Positions 25,585 to 33,030 of a DNA stretch of 64,000 nt are shown here, piece after piece. The notes beneath the pieces were generated by a model. The model did no database searches and was not told the DNA's origin. It worked only from the letters and a program-made list of their open reading frames with translations. Position 1 is the stretch's first letter; every line of letters starts with the position of its first letter. Position numbers and translations under genes: made by a program. The DNA comes from B3-G11 sp036985855 (GTDB lineage Bacteria > Actinomycetota > Acidimicrobiia > Spongiisociales > UBA5794), in the NCBI GenBank assembly GCA_036985855.1, contig BTQL01000005.1:1-64000 (forward strand). Reading direction: 5' to 3'.

Positions 25585-25989
25585 TCAGTCCTCAGCCCCT
25601 GGAGTCTTTCGGCGCGCCTTTTCTTGGCCTCGAGCGCGCTTGCCTTCGAGTCTGCGTCGACGAGCTGCCCTCGATGGTTTCGTTTTACGCCTCTTCGGCG
25701 AATCCGGGCGCGCCGCTTCCTCGAGGATGGCGTGGAGCCGACGAACCGCTTTCTTGCGGTTCGTTGCCTGGGATCGAGAGCCGTCTTCGCTGAGCCGTAT
25801 CTCGGATCCGAGCTTCTGAACAAGCCGTTTCCGCATCGTTTCATCGAATGCCCGCGAACTGCCGATCTCGAACGTGAGCTCAGCACGGGTTGAAGTCTTG
25901 TTGGCGTGCTGGCCACCGGGACCGCCCGATGGATCGAAGCGCCATCGAAGCTCAGAATCCGGAATGTCGAATCGCATCGGCTGCCTCAT
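25585..25989 (-). CDS. arfB: Peptidyl-tRNA hydrolase ArfB (ribosome rescue)
   Basis: Releases nascent chains from ribosomes stalled without a stop codon. The 134 residues contain the release-factor catalytic GGQ (residues 25-27) in DPSGGPGGQHANKTST, then a basic C-terminal tail (KRRKTKPSRAARRRRLEGKRARG) that enters the mRNA channel. The size fits ArfB rather than a full release factor. A second ATG at 25977 is possible. No tmRNA gene is in the window. Confidence 0.92.
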   Translation of the reverse strand: MRQPMRFDIPDSELRWRFDPSGGPGGQHANKTSTRAELTFEIGSSRAFDETMRKRLVQKLGSEIRLSEDGSRSQATNRKKAVRRLHAILEEAARPDSPKRRKTKPSRAARRRRLEGKRARGQEKARRKTPGAED

Positions 25990-25997
25990 CGATCTGT

Positions 25998-26038
25998 GGG
26001 CTGTAGACCGGACTCACTCCGGTGTGGAACCCTGGGTT
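25998..26038 (+). repeat. Copy B of a 41-bp intergenic repeat
   Basis: It matches 11234-11274 at 36 of 41 positions. It occupies the divergent intergenic space between arfB and the VWA gene. Both copies end in GGAACCCTGGGTT. In this copy ACCGGA and TCCGGT could pair, but that stem is not kept in copy A, so the primary sequence rather than the hairpin seems conserved. Confidence 0.7.
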
Positions 26039-26063
26039 CGGGTTCATCGTACAATTGGGGGTT

Positions 26064-28280
26064 ATGCGTGATCGTGACCAATCTGTTCTCAATGAGATCC
26101 TCCCGCCCGAAGAGCGGGCGATCGAGGCAGTGGTGGCCCGGTACCAGCGTGTCGCACCCGCTATCACACGCTTCGCTCGTTCGCTGTCGGGCAACGAGAA
26201 ACTCCAGGTGAGGCTCGGAACCCAGGCGGCCGCCACGGAGAGCACGATCATCCTGGATCCTGGTGTGTTTCAGGCGGCATATGCGCGATCTGCGCCAGTG
26301 ACTCCATCGGAGGTTGCGCTCACTTCTGCCCTCCACGAGGTGATCCATCTCATCGCAACCGACTTGGACGAGGAACGACCGATCCCCAAGGAGTGGCATG
26401 CCTTCGGGCCCGAGACCGACGATGCCGCGGAAGGCCCCGAAGCAGCCATGGTCCCCGTCGGGTTGTTCCAGCTCGGTGAGATGGAAGAGGACTTGATTCG
26501 GCCCGACCTCACCGAAGACGACATCGATTTCGACGGCGAGACTGGAGGTGACCCGGGTGCAGTGCCACTGCTCGAAGCACTCCACGCCATCGGAGGTCCC
26601 GCAGCCGAAGCGATGTTCCTGTCCATCGAGGATGCTCGACAGGAACACATGAACTTCGACGCATATCCCGGCGCAGGATCGGTGCTGCGCGACCTGTATC
26701 GCACCTCCGTAGGCCACGCCATGGCTCATGCCAGACCACTCGGACAGTTCGCACTTGCCTGTTTCATGATCGTGGGGAGACACGAAGAACGAAACGAGAT
26801 CCAGCGAAAGCTGACGCCTCACGTTGCTGTTGCCATTGACGACGCCATGACGTTCCTCGGTCCGGTAGCCGAACTCGATGACCCATGGTCCGTTGGCACG
26901 GTCGCTCTTCAACTTCTCTCGGTCGCAAAAATGCACAACCTCGTTCAGGAAGGCGCGGCATCCACTTCCCAGCAGGGCCGGAAGGCCGAGATGGAGGCAG
27001 ACCAATCCGCGATCGCCGACACGGTGGATGCCGTGCGAATGGTTACCCCTTCTCTGGCAGACCGGGAGTCGTATGACCAGACACGCACGGCCGCGCAGTC
27101 GGTCTCAGCCCAGGACGGTCGGTTGGGTGAGTCCGAGACCGCAGGTGACCCTGCAACCGATCAATTGATGAAGGTGTCGACCGCACCAACGGTCTTCCTC
27201 CCAACGGGCCAGGGAGGGAAGCTGATGGTCGTGGATCTCCCGGACCGCTTCATCGACTGGGCGCCCCAGGGGAGGGATATGTTGTTCAAGGCTTCAACAG
27301 ACTGGGGTGTTACCCAACACCGTGTTTCAGGCGAGCTGTACCCGCTCTTCCTCGCGAATCAACGGCGGGGGCTCCGGTCCGGTTACGATGCCGGAGACCT
27401 CTCCCCCTATACGCCCCTGCTGCTCGGTGCAGGACTCTACGAGCGGATGTTCGAACGTCGCGACCTGCCGAGCCGTCGCTCCTACGCGCTGAGCCTGCTC
27501 GTTGACGGTTCTGCTTCGATGCTCCAGCCCCGCGAAGCAGGAACACGGAAGTCGCCATGGGCAATGGCAGCTGCGCTGCTCGGCGCGTGGACCCTTGCGA
27601 AACTTGCAGACGAACTGCAGATCGATTTCGAGATAGCCATCTTCAACCGCTCGTTCGCCACAGACAGCAAGGACACCGAAGGCTCGTACCGCGAGAAACG
27701 GGCAAAAGCGACCGCTGGTCTTCGCCAGGCACAAGGCGGGAATGCGGAGCGACTCACCCGCACCGTCAACCACTATCTCGTCAAACGATTCAACCATCGC
27801 TGGCGGGCATCAGAGGATCTGCTTGCCGGACTTTTCTACGCCGCAGCTTCACCTCAGGACGCCGCAAAGGAGGCTCGACGGTCACCAGACGACGCTCCGC
27901 CGGTCTCCATGTTCGAGAAGGCCGCGAATGTCGACGAGTTCAACCTTGCACACGCCGCAGAACGTCTGGCGGCGCAGCACGCGACGCATCGGATCCTCGT
28001 CGTTCTCGCCGATGGCATGACGCGCGGATCGGTGCAGACACTTGCCGAAACCGTGCAAAGCGTCGAGCACTCCGGAGCGACCGTGCTTGGGATCGGCATC
28101 GGAGATGACACCGTCCGCTCCGCGTACTCGAGAGCACAGGTCGTCGAACAGCCACTTGATCTCGCGTCCGCGATGGTCTCGGGTGTCCGATCGACCCTGT
28201 ACCGAACAATCGCGGCATCGGGTTCGGATGCGTGGTGGACCCACGTAGGCGGACGCGAGTTGCAAGATCTGACCAACTAG
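26064..28280 (+). CDS. VWA-domain protein with N-terminal HExxH region (CobT/NorD-like)
   Basis: A 738-residue soluble protein with no signal peptide or membrane segment. The N-terminal third has HEVIH at residues 91-95 (an HExxH zinc-peptidase signature) and IEDARQE at 188-194, which could supply a downstream acidic ligand as in gluzincins. The same EDxRxE motif is a hallmark of CobT/NorD proteins. An acidic, probably flexible region follows (about 295-375). The C-terminal von Willebrand A domain has the MIDAS motif Asp481-x-Ser483-x-Ser485 (LLVDGSASML) and the later Asp650 (VVLADG). The ATG at 26064 has GGGG upstream. It is followed 8 bases later by its AAA+ partner. VWA/MoxR pairs usually remodel or metallate a target protein. 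The target here is unknown. Confidence 0.85.
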   Translation: MRDRDQSVLNEILPPEERAIEAVVARYQRVAPAITRFARSLSGNEKLQVRLGTQAAATESTIILDPGVFQAAYARSAPVTPSEVALTSALHEVIHLIATDLDEERPIPKEWHAFGPETDDAAEGPEAAMVPVGLFQLGEMEEDLIRPDLTEDDIDFDGETGGDPGAVPLLEALHAIGGPAAEAMFLSIEDARQEHMNFDAYPGAGSVLRDLYRTSVGHAMAHARPLGQFALACFMIVGRHEERNEIQRKLTPHVAVAIDDAMTFLGPVAELDDPWSVGTVALQLLSVAKMHNLVQEGAASTSQQGRKAEMEADQSAIADTVDAVRMVTPSLADRESYDQTRTAAQSVSAQDGRLGESETAGDPATDQLMKVSTAPTVFLPTGQGGKLMVVDLPDRFIDWAPQGRDMLFKASTDWGVTQHRVSGELYPLFLANQRRGLRSGYDAGDLSPYTPLLLGAGLYERMFERRDLPSRRSYALSLLVDGSASMLQPREAGTRKSPWAMAAALLGAWTLAKLADELQIDFEIAIFNRSFATDSKDTEGSYREKRAKATAGLRQAQGGNAERLTRTVNHYLVKRFNHRWRASEDLLAGLFYAAASPQDAAKEARRSPDDAPPVSMFEKAANVDEFNLAHAAERLAAQHATHRILVVLADGMTRGSVQTLAETVQSVEHSGATVLGIGIGDDTVRSAYSRAQVVEQPLDLASAMVSGVRSTLYRTIAASGSDAWWTHVGGRELQDLTN

Positions 28281-28288
28281 GAGCATCC

Positions 28289-29281
28289 ATGGCTGACACC
28301 ATCACATTCATCGACCCGATCGGAGCCGGACCCGACGTCGAGCTGCCGGCCACCGACATCCCGAAGAACGTAAAGGACAGGGATATCCGGCTGGATCACA
28401 TACCGAAGGAGGACCCCTTCTACGTCGACCTCGGCATGCAGTACAGACTCGCGCGCCTCGAGGAGGTGCGGAGGGCCCATTTCACGGAGAGCCCACTCCA
28501 CCTTGCGCTTCGCGGCCACATGGGCACCGGCAAGGACCACGACCTCGAGCAGTTCGCCGCGAGGCTCAAGACGCCGTACTACCGCATCCCTCTGACAGGT
28601 GAAGTGCGCGACATCACGCTCATCGGTTCGGTGAAGCTCCACGGGGACGGAATGGGCGGAACGGAGAGTCATTGGGAAGACGGCGATATCACGAGGGCGC
28701 TGCGTGGACCCGCAATCGTGAACCTATCTGAGTTGAACGCTGCAGGCGCCGAGACCCTCTTCGCGCTCCACGGACTCCTCGATCGCCACCGAGCGCTCGA
28801 ACTCCCAACAGGTGAGATGGTCAGGCTCCGCGACGACGTCCGTATCTTCGGAACGCTCAACCCCACCGACCTGCGCGACTACGCGGGCACCCAGACGCTC
28901 AACAAGGCGTTCGCAGATCGCTGGATCATCTGGGAAAAGACGTTCCCAGAGGCCGAAGAAATGCAATCGATGATTGCCAAACGACACCCGGGGATGGACC
29001 CAGAGATGAGCGAGCTACTGGCGAAGCTCGCTGTCGAGATCAACACATCGTTCACTGCAGGTGATGCGCGAACACGAGTCGAGACGCCGATGTCGTTGCG
29101 TACCGTGCTCGACCGCTATCCGGCAGGGCTGAGGATGTTTACCGCAGCGGAGGATCCGATGCGTGCGTCGTGGCAAGAGTTCGTTCTCCCCCACATCGAT
29201 CCATTCGACCGCGACCACTACGAAACCGTGTGGTCTGCCGTAGTAAGGGTCGGACCATCCCGACCGCCGTTTTCTGACTGA
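28289..29281 (+). CDS. CobS/MoxR-family AAA+ protein with non-canonical Walker motifs
   Basis: A 330-residue AAA+ protein partnered with the VWA protein upstream; TAGGAGC overlaps that gene's stop. The fold is recognisable from the P-loop GHMGTGKDHDLEQFAARL, the Walker B region PAIVNLSELNAAGAETL, sensor 1 FGTLNP (residues 188-192) and the arginine region KAFADRW. In the P-loop Lys82 is followed by Asp83, where families have Ser or Thr. In Walker B Ser147-Glu148 replaces Asp-Glu. The usual Mg ligands are thus altered at both sites, apparently exchanged. It may bind nucleotide differently or not hydrolyse it. Nucleotide codons (GAC and TCT) are unambiguous. Confidence 0.85.
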   Translation: MADTITFIDPIGAGPDVELPATDIPKNVKDRDIRLDHIPKEDPFYVDLGMQYRLARLEEVRRAHFTESPLHLALRGHMGTGKDHDLEQFAARLKTPYYRIPLTGEVRDITLIGSVKLHGDGMGGTESHWEDGDITRALRGPAIVNLSELNAAGAETLFALHGLLDRHRALELPTGEMVRLRDDVRIFGTLNPTDLRDYAGTQTLNKAFADRWIIWEKTFPEAEEMQSMIAKRHPGMDPEMSELLAKLAVEINTSFTAGDARTRVETPMSLRTVLDRYPAGLRMFTAAEDPMRASWQEFVLPHIDPFDRDHYETVWSAVVRVGPSRPPFSD

Positions 29282-29293
29282 TAGGGTTACTTC

Positions 29294-29779
29294 ATGCCAT
29301 CGTTCGACATCGTTTCTCAGGTAGACATGCAAGAGGTCCGCAATGCCGTCGACCAGGCATCACGCGAAGTCGTAAACCGCTACGACTTCAAGGGAACCAA
29401 CACAACCGTGAAGCTCTCGGATGAAGGAATCACCGTCGAGTCATCAGCCGATGGTCGACTCGATGCAGCCATCGACGTGCTCAAGGGCAAACTTGTGAAA
29501 CGCAAGGTCTCTCTCAAGTCGATCGCAGGCGGAGAGCCGAAAGAGATCGGAGGGGGCCGCTACAAAGCGCTCTTCACTCTCAATCAGGGCATTGCCCAGG
29601 ATGCGGCCAAGGAGCTGGTGAAGGACATCAAGGACATGAAACTCAAGGTGCAGGTACAGATCCAGGGCGACCAGCTGCGAATCTCAGGCAAGAAGCGCGA
29701 TGACCTTCAGGAAGTCATCGCCGCGGTACGTGGCCTCGACTTTCGACTTCCCCTGCAGTACATCAATTTCAGGGACTGA
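29294..29779 (+). CDS. yajQ: YajQ-family nucleotide-binding protein
   Basis: A 161-residue soluble protein with the family signature: MPSFDIVSQVDMQEVRNAVDQA at the N terminus (in segments FDIVSQVD and RYDFKGT), GRYKALFTLNQGIAQD, and the C terminus DFRLPLQYINFRD. Some YajQ proteins bind cyclic di-GMP, or bind tRNA/rRNA, and the role varies. It follows the AAA+ gene by 12 bases and is probably co-transcribed, though a functional link is not established. Confidence 0.93.
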   Translation: MPSFDIVSQVDMQEVRNAVDQASREVVNRYDFKGTNTTVKLSDEGITVESSADGRLDAAIDVLKGKLVKRKVSLKSIAGGEPKEIGGGRYKALFTLNQGIAQDAAKELVKDIKDMKLKVQVQIQGDQLRISGKKRDDLQEVIAAVRGLDFRLPLQYINFRD

Positions 29780-29811
29780 TACGAGGCACTAGTTCTTTGG
29801 AACGATCCGGA

Positions 29812-30072
29812 ATGCCTCTCCAGATGGGTTCCCATGGTGCCGATGCCCTCCGCATGGAAACGAAAACAGACGAAGGTCTCACCGGAGCCACGGATCAGGA
29901 ATTGGTCGATCTCTATACCACGCACGCCCCGCGTGCGATAGTCATCGAAATGACAGACAACCAGATCCATCATGCCTCCGCAGCCGCCTACGCCCTCGAA
30001 TACCGGGGATACATCGAGCAGGCAGGGATCTGGCTCCACGACACCCGGCCCGCACTGCAAGCAACAGCCTGA
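29812..30072 (+). CDS. Small hypothetical protein
   Basis: A short protein of 86 residues whose well-formed part is TDQELVDLYTTHAPRAIVIE and YALEYRGYIEQAGIWLHDT. I do not recognise it. The start is uncertain: TTG at 29797, ATG at 29812 and ATG at 29854 are all in frame, and none has a strong ribosome site. Codon use is coding-like and it lies in the same direction as its neighbours. Confidence 0.5.
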   Translation: MPLQMGSHGADALRMETKTDEGLTGATDQELVDLYTTHAPRAIVIEMTDNQIHHASAAAYALEYRGYIEQAGIWLHDTRPALQATA

Positions 30073-30122
30073 CCGCGAGACGGTACGTTCCCATCGTTCT
30101 GTACGCGGGCTAGTTTGTGCCC

Positions 30123-31163
30123 ATGCACTACCGCATGAATGACCCGGAAACGGATGCACACATCGACCAACTCGTGGCCGATGTCGTTTCGGAGACCGAG
30201 GGACTCACCACGAATGCAGACCTCGTCCGTGAGATCATCGTCTCTGCCCTCAAAGTCATCAAGGACGGCACAGACCGCGGAGACGTCAGGATGATGAACA
30301 CCGCGATGAAGGAACTCCGCTACTCGTCGCTGGTGTTCCAGCCCTTCGGCGAGACGAGGAAGATCGCTGTCTACGGATCGGCCCGCACCGACCCGGAGGA
30401 TCCGAATTACGCGATGGCTGAAGAACTTGGAAGGCGGATGGCCGAGGACCACGGCTACCTGGTGATAACCGGTGCCGGTCCTGGGATCATGGAGGCCGCG
30501 AACAAGGGAGCCGGTAAAGAGAACAGTTTCGGCGTCAACATTCGCTTGCCGTTCGAGAACGGGGCGAACGAGTACCTGGCGCCCGGCAAAGTGATCAATT
30601 TCAAGTACTTCTTCACTCGCAAGGTCCAGTTCGTCAAAGAGTCCGATGCCTTCGCCTTGCTGCCAGGTGGTTTCGGCACCCTGGATGAAGCGTTTGAGCT
30701 ATTGACGCTCGTTCAGACGGGTAAGTCGGATCTCCATCCGATCGTCATGGTGGAGGCTGAAGGCACCGGCTACTGGGACGCGTGGGAGATGATGTGTGAC
30801 ACCCTGGTCAGCCAGGGCATGATCTCACTGCCTGATCTCAACCTGTACAAGATCACGACGGATGTCGACGAGGCGGTCGAAGAGATCGTCAGGTTCTACC
30901 GCGTGTACCACTCACAGCGATTCGTCGACGACCTTCTCGTTCTCAGGCTCACGAACAAGGTATCCGAGACACTGCTCGGGGAGCTCTCTGTCGAGTTCGC
31001 GGACATCATCCGATCCGGTCACATCGAGTCGATCCCGCCAACCCAGGCAGAGGTCGAGACGGATGATCACGTCGAGCTTCCCCGGATCGCCTTCGACTTC
31101 GACCGTCACGGATACGGCAGGCTGAGGGCCCTCATAGACCGCCTCAACGACTTCGCCGAGTAG
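30123..31163 (+). CDS. LOG-family protein (TIGR00730-like), extended form
   Basis: Rossmann-fold protein related to lysine decarboxylase-like/cytokinin phosphoribohydrolases. The diagnostic motif PGGFGTLDEAFE is present, as is VITGAGPGIMEAANKGAG. At 346 residues it has an extra N-terminal helical region of about 80 residues and a C-terminal extension beyond the core, as in the larger LOG-like subgroup of unknown substrate. An in-frame GTG at 30117 is an alternative start. No operon partner is evident. Confidence 0.88.
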   Translation: MHYRMNDPETDAHIDQLVADVVSETEGLTTNADLVREIIVSALKVIKDGTDRGDVRMMNTAMKELRYSSLVFQPFGETRKIAVYGSARTDPEDPNYAMAEELGRRMAEDHGYLVITGAGPGIMEAANKGAGKENSFGVNIRLPFENGANEYLAPGKVINFKYFFTRKVQFVKESDAFALLPGGFGTLDEAFELLTLVQTGKSDLHPIVMVEAEGTGYWDAWEMMCDTLVSQGMISLPDLNLYKITTDVDEAVEEIVRFYRVYHSQRFVDDLLVLRLTNKVSETLLGELSVEFADIIRSGHIESIPPTQAEVETDDHVELPRIAFDFDRHGYGRLRALIDRLNDFAE

Positions 31164-31208
31164 CCGATCGACACTCATCAGTACCCCTGACTGCAGTAGA
31201 ATCCACCC

Positions 31209-32003
31209 ATGCGTGAGATCCTCTCAGACCTGGTAGCGGAGCAGCAGCATCTCGACCAGTTCCTACAAACCCTTCGCGATCGACAATGGGCCACAGCAAC
31301 ACCCGCAGAAGGCTGGACTATTCAGGATACGGTGAGTCACCTGGCGTACCTCGAGGGTTTCGCTGCAGAGATGCTCGTTGATGGTAAGGCGCGGGTTGAC
31401 GCGGAGAACATCAGGGACCTCGACACATGGACCGAGATCGGTGTTTCCCAAGGTCGTGGACGCCGCCATCAAGAGATCATCGAGTGGTGGCGCTTCGGAA
31501 GGGCAGACGTTGTCGATGCTCTCTCACGCATGCTGCCGACAGAACGTGTTCCGTGGTTGTATGGAGACATGAGCGCTCGCTCGTTCGCAGGGATTCGTCT
31601 CATGGAGACCTGGGCGCACGGCCTCGACATCAAAGCCGCGATTCTCGGCCGCATCGCTCCCCTCGAAGAACCGCCTGCGCACCTCGACGAGGAAGAGGAG
31701 TGGGTTGACCCGATTGCGGATACGACGAGACTCCGTCACATCGCATCGCTCGGCCAACGATCATTGCCCTTTGCGTTCAAACAAGCCGGCAAAGATTTCC
31801 CTGAGTCGGGAATCCGGATCGAGGTCATGGGTCCTCTCTACGCGGCGTGGCGGTTCGGACCAGAAGACACAGACCAGGTGATCAAAGGCATGGCAGGCGA
31901 CTGGTGCCGTCTCGTCGTTCAGCGCCAGGTTGCAGAGGACACCGGTCTCAAAGCCGTCGGTGAATACGCAGAGACGGCGCTCCAGATCGCCAGGGCCTAC
32001 TGA
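31209..32003 (+). CDS. DinB/MDMPI-type metal-binding protein (TIGR03084-like)
   Basis: A 264-residue protein with an N-terminal mycothiol-dependent maleylpyruvate isomerase-like bundle (WTIQDTVSHLAYLEGFAAEM, with a metal-ligand His) and MRLMETWAHGLDI-like second motif (GIRLMETWAHGLDIKAA). A C-terminal domain of about 80 residues follows. These proteins are common in actinobacteria and likely bind zinc. The reaction is unknown. Its stop TGA is followed after one base by the start of the BtpA gene, so the two are co-transcribed. Confidence 0.82.
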   Translation: MREILSDLVAEQQHLDQFLQTLRDRQWATATPAEGWTIQDTVSHLAYLEGFAAEMLVDGKARVDAENIRDLDTWTEIGVSQGRGRRHQEIIEWWRFGRADVVDALSRMLPTERVPWLYGDMSARSFAGIRLMETWAHGLDIKAAILGRIAPLEEPPAHLDEEEEWVDPIADTTRLRHIASLGQRSLPFAFKQAGKDFPESGIRIEVMGPLYAAWRFGPEDTDQVIKGMAGDWCRLVVQRQVAEDTGLKAVGEYAETALQIARAY

Positions 32004-32004
32004 A

Positions 32005-32787
32005 ATGTCGATCCCACAGCTTGTGGGAATGATCCATCTCGCACCGCTCCCCGGATCTGCCGACTTCGATGGAGACTTCGATGCCGTCATCACCGCCGCA
32101 ACGTCCGATGCCGAGCTGCTGGCCGAGGCGGGGTTCGACGGGATCATGATCGAGAACTTCCGAGACGCGCCGTTCTTTGCATCGGATGTACCCAAAGTAA
32201 CGATCGCATCGGTCACGACGGCCGTGCATGCCGTGTACGAGGCATCGAGACTCCCCATCGGTGTGAACGTGCTGCGAAACGACGGATTGGGGGCGCTGTC
32301 AGTGGCCGCCGCCACTCCTGCATCTTTCGTCCGCATCAACGTCCTCTCCGGAACCATGTTCACCGATCAGGGACCGATCGTCGGACAAGCTGCAGAGGTA
32401 GCGCGCCTACGATCACAGATCTGCCCCGAGGTCTCGATCATGGCGGACGTGTACGTCAAACATGCAACACCCCCGGCGGGACTCTCCCTGACCGATGCAA
32501 CGAAGGATCTCGTCGAGCGCGCAGGTGCGGACGCCGTGATCGTGTCCGGTTCAGGTACGGGTTCCCCTGTCGATCTCGAGCAGCTCACTGTGGTTGCAGG
32601 GATCACACACCTTCCGGTGTACCTCGGCTCTGGTGCGACGGTCGACAACGTGGAAGCCATGTTCGGGATCGCAGATGGCGCCATCGTGGGCACATCGATC
32701 AAGGTCGACGGCGTCTCGACGAACCCTGTCGACCTCGAGGCGGCAGCGGCCTTCGTGCAAGCCGCACGCGAGCGGTTGTCGCGATAG
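32005..32787 (+). CDS. BtpA/SgcQ family TIM-barrel protein
   Basis: A 260-residue protein matching the BtpA family: VGMIHLAPLPGS at the N terminus, GFDGIMIENFRDAPF, VRINVLSGTMFTDQG, and VYLGSGATVDNV plus GAIVGTSIKVDG phosphate-binding loops at the C terminus. BtpA is named from photosystem I assembly, but most members, including this one in a non-photosynthetic setting, are uncharacterised. The start at 32005 is set by the conserved N terminus. Confidence 0.88.
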   Translation: MSIPQLVGMIHLAPLPGSADFDGDFDAVITAATSDAELLAEAGFDGIMIENFRDAPFFASDVPKVTIASVTTAVHAVYEASRLPIGVNVLRNDGLGALSVAAATPASFVRINVLSGTMFTDQGPIVGQAAEVARLRSQICPEVSIMADVYVKHATPPAGLSLTDATKDLVERAGADAVIVSGSGTGSPVDLEQLTVVAGITHLPVYLGSGATVDNVEAMFGIADGAIVGTSIKVDGVSTNPVDLEAAAAFVQAARERLSR

Positions 32788-32861
32788 TCGGTTGACCGCA
32801 AGAACGCATCGGACATCGAAGGTACGAGGCAGCTTCTTCTTCCCTTCACCCGGTTGCTCGT

Positions 32862-32885
32862 CTTACCCACAGATTCGTGGGTAAG
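32862..32885 (+). terminator. Intrinsic terminator after the BtpA gene
   Basis: CTTACCCAC/GTGGGTAAG is a perfect 9-bp stem with a 6-base loop, followed by TCGGTTTTGTCATTT. It closes the 31209-32787 transcript. The rest of the 243-base gap before lhr shows no gene. Confidence 0.75.
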
Positions 32886-33030
32886 TCGGTTTTGTCATTT
32901 CGATACGGTTCGACACCGGGTTGAGGGTCTTCCGCTGAGCCCATGGCGGCAAAGGGAAAGGACCACCCTCAAGTGATGGTCGAAGGTTCCGTAGGGATAT
33001 TGTGTCCTCGTCGATCGGTAGCCTGTCACC

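Noticed and set aside
25986..27005. A 339-residue frame opposite the VWA protein N terminus
   Set aside because: The plus-strand frame has HExxH, EDxRxE and a continuous VWA domain; the minus-strand frame has none.
32788..33030. Possible small gene between BtpA and lhr
   Set aside because: No frame with a ribosome site and coding composition is seen; a terminator explains part of the gap.
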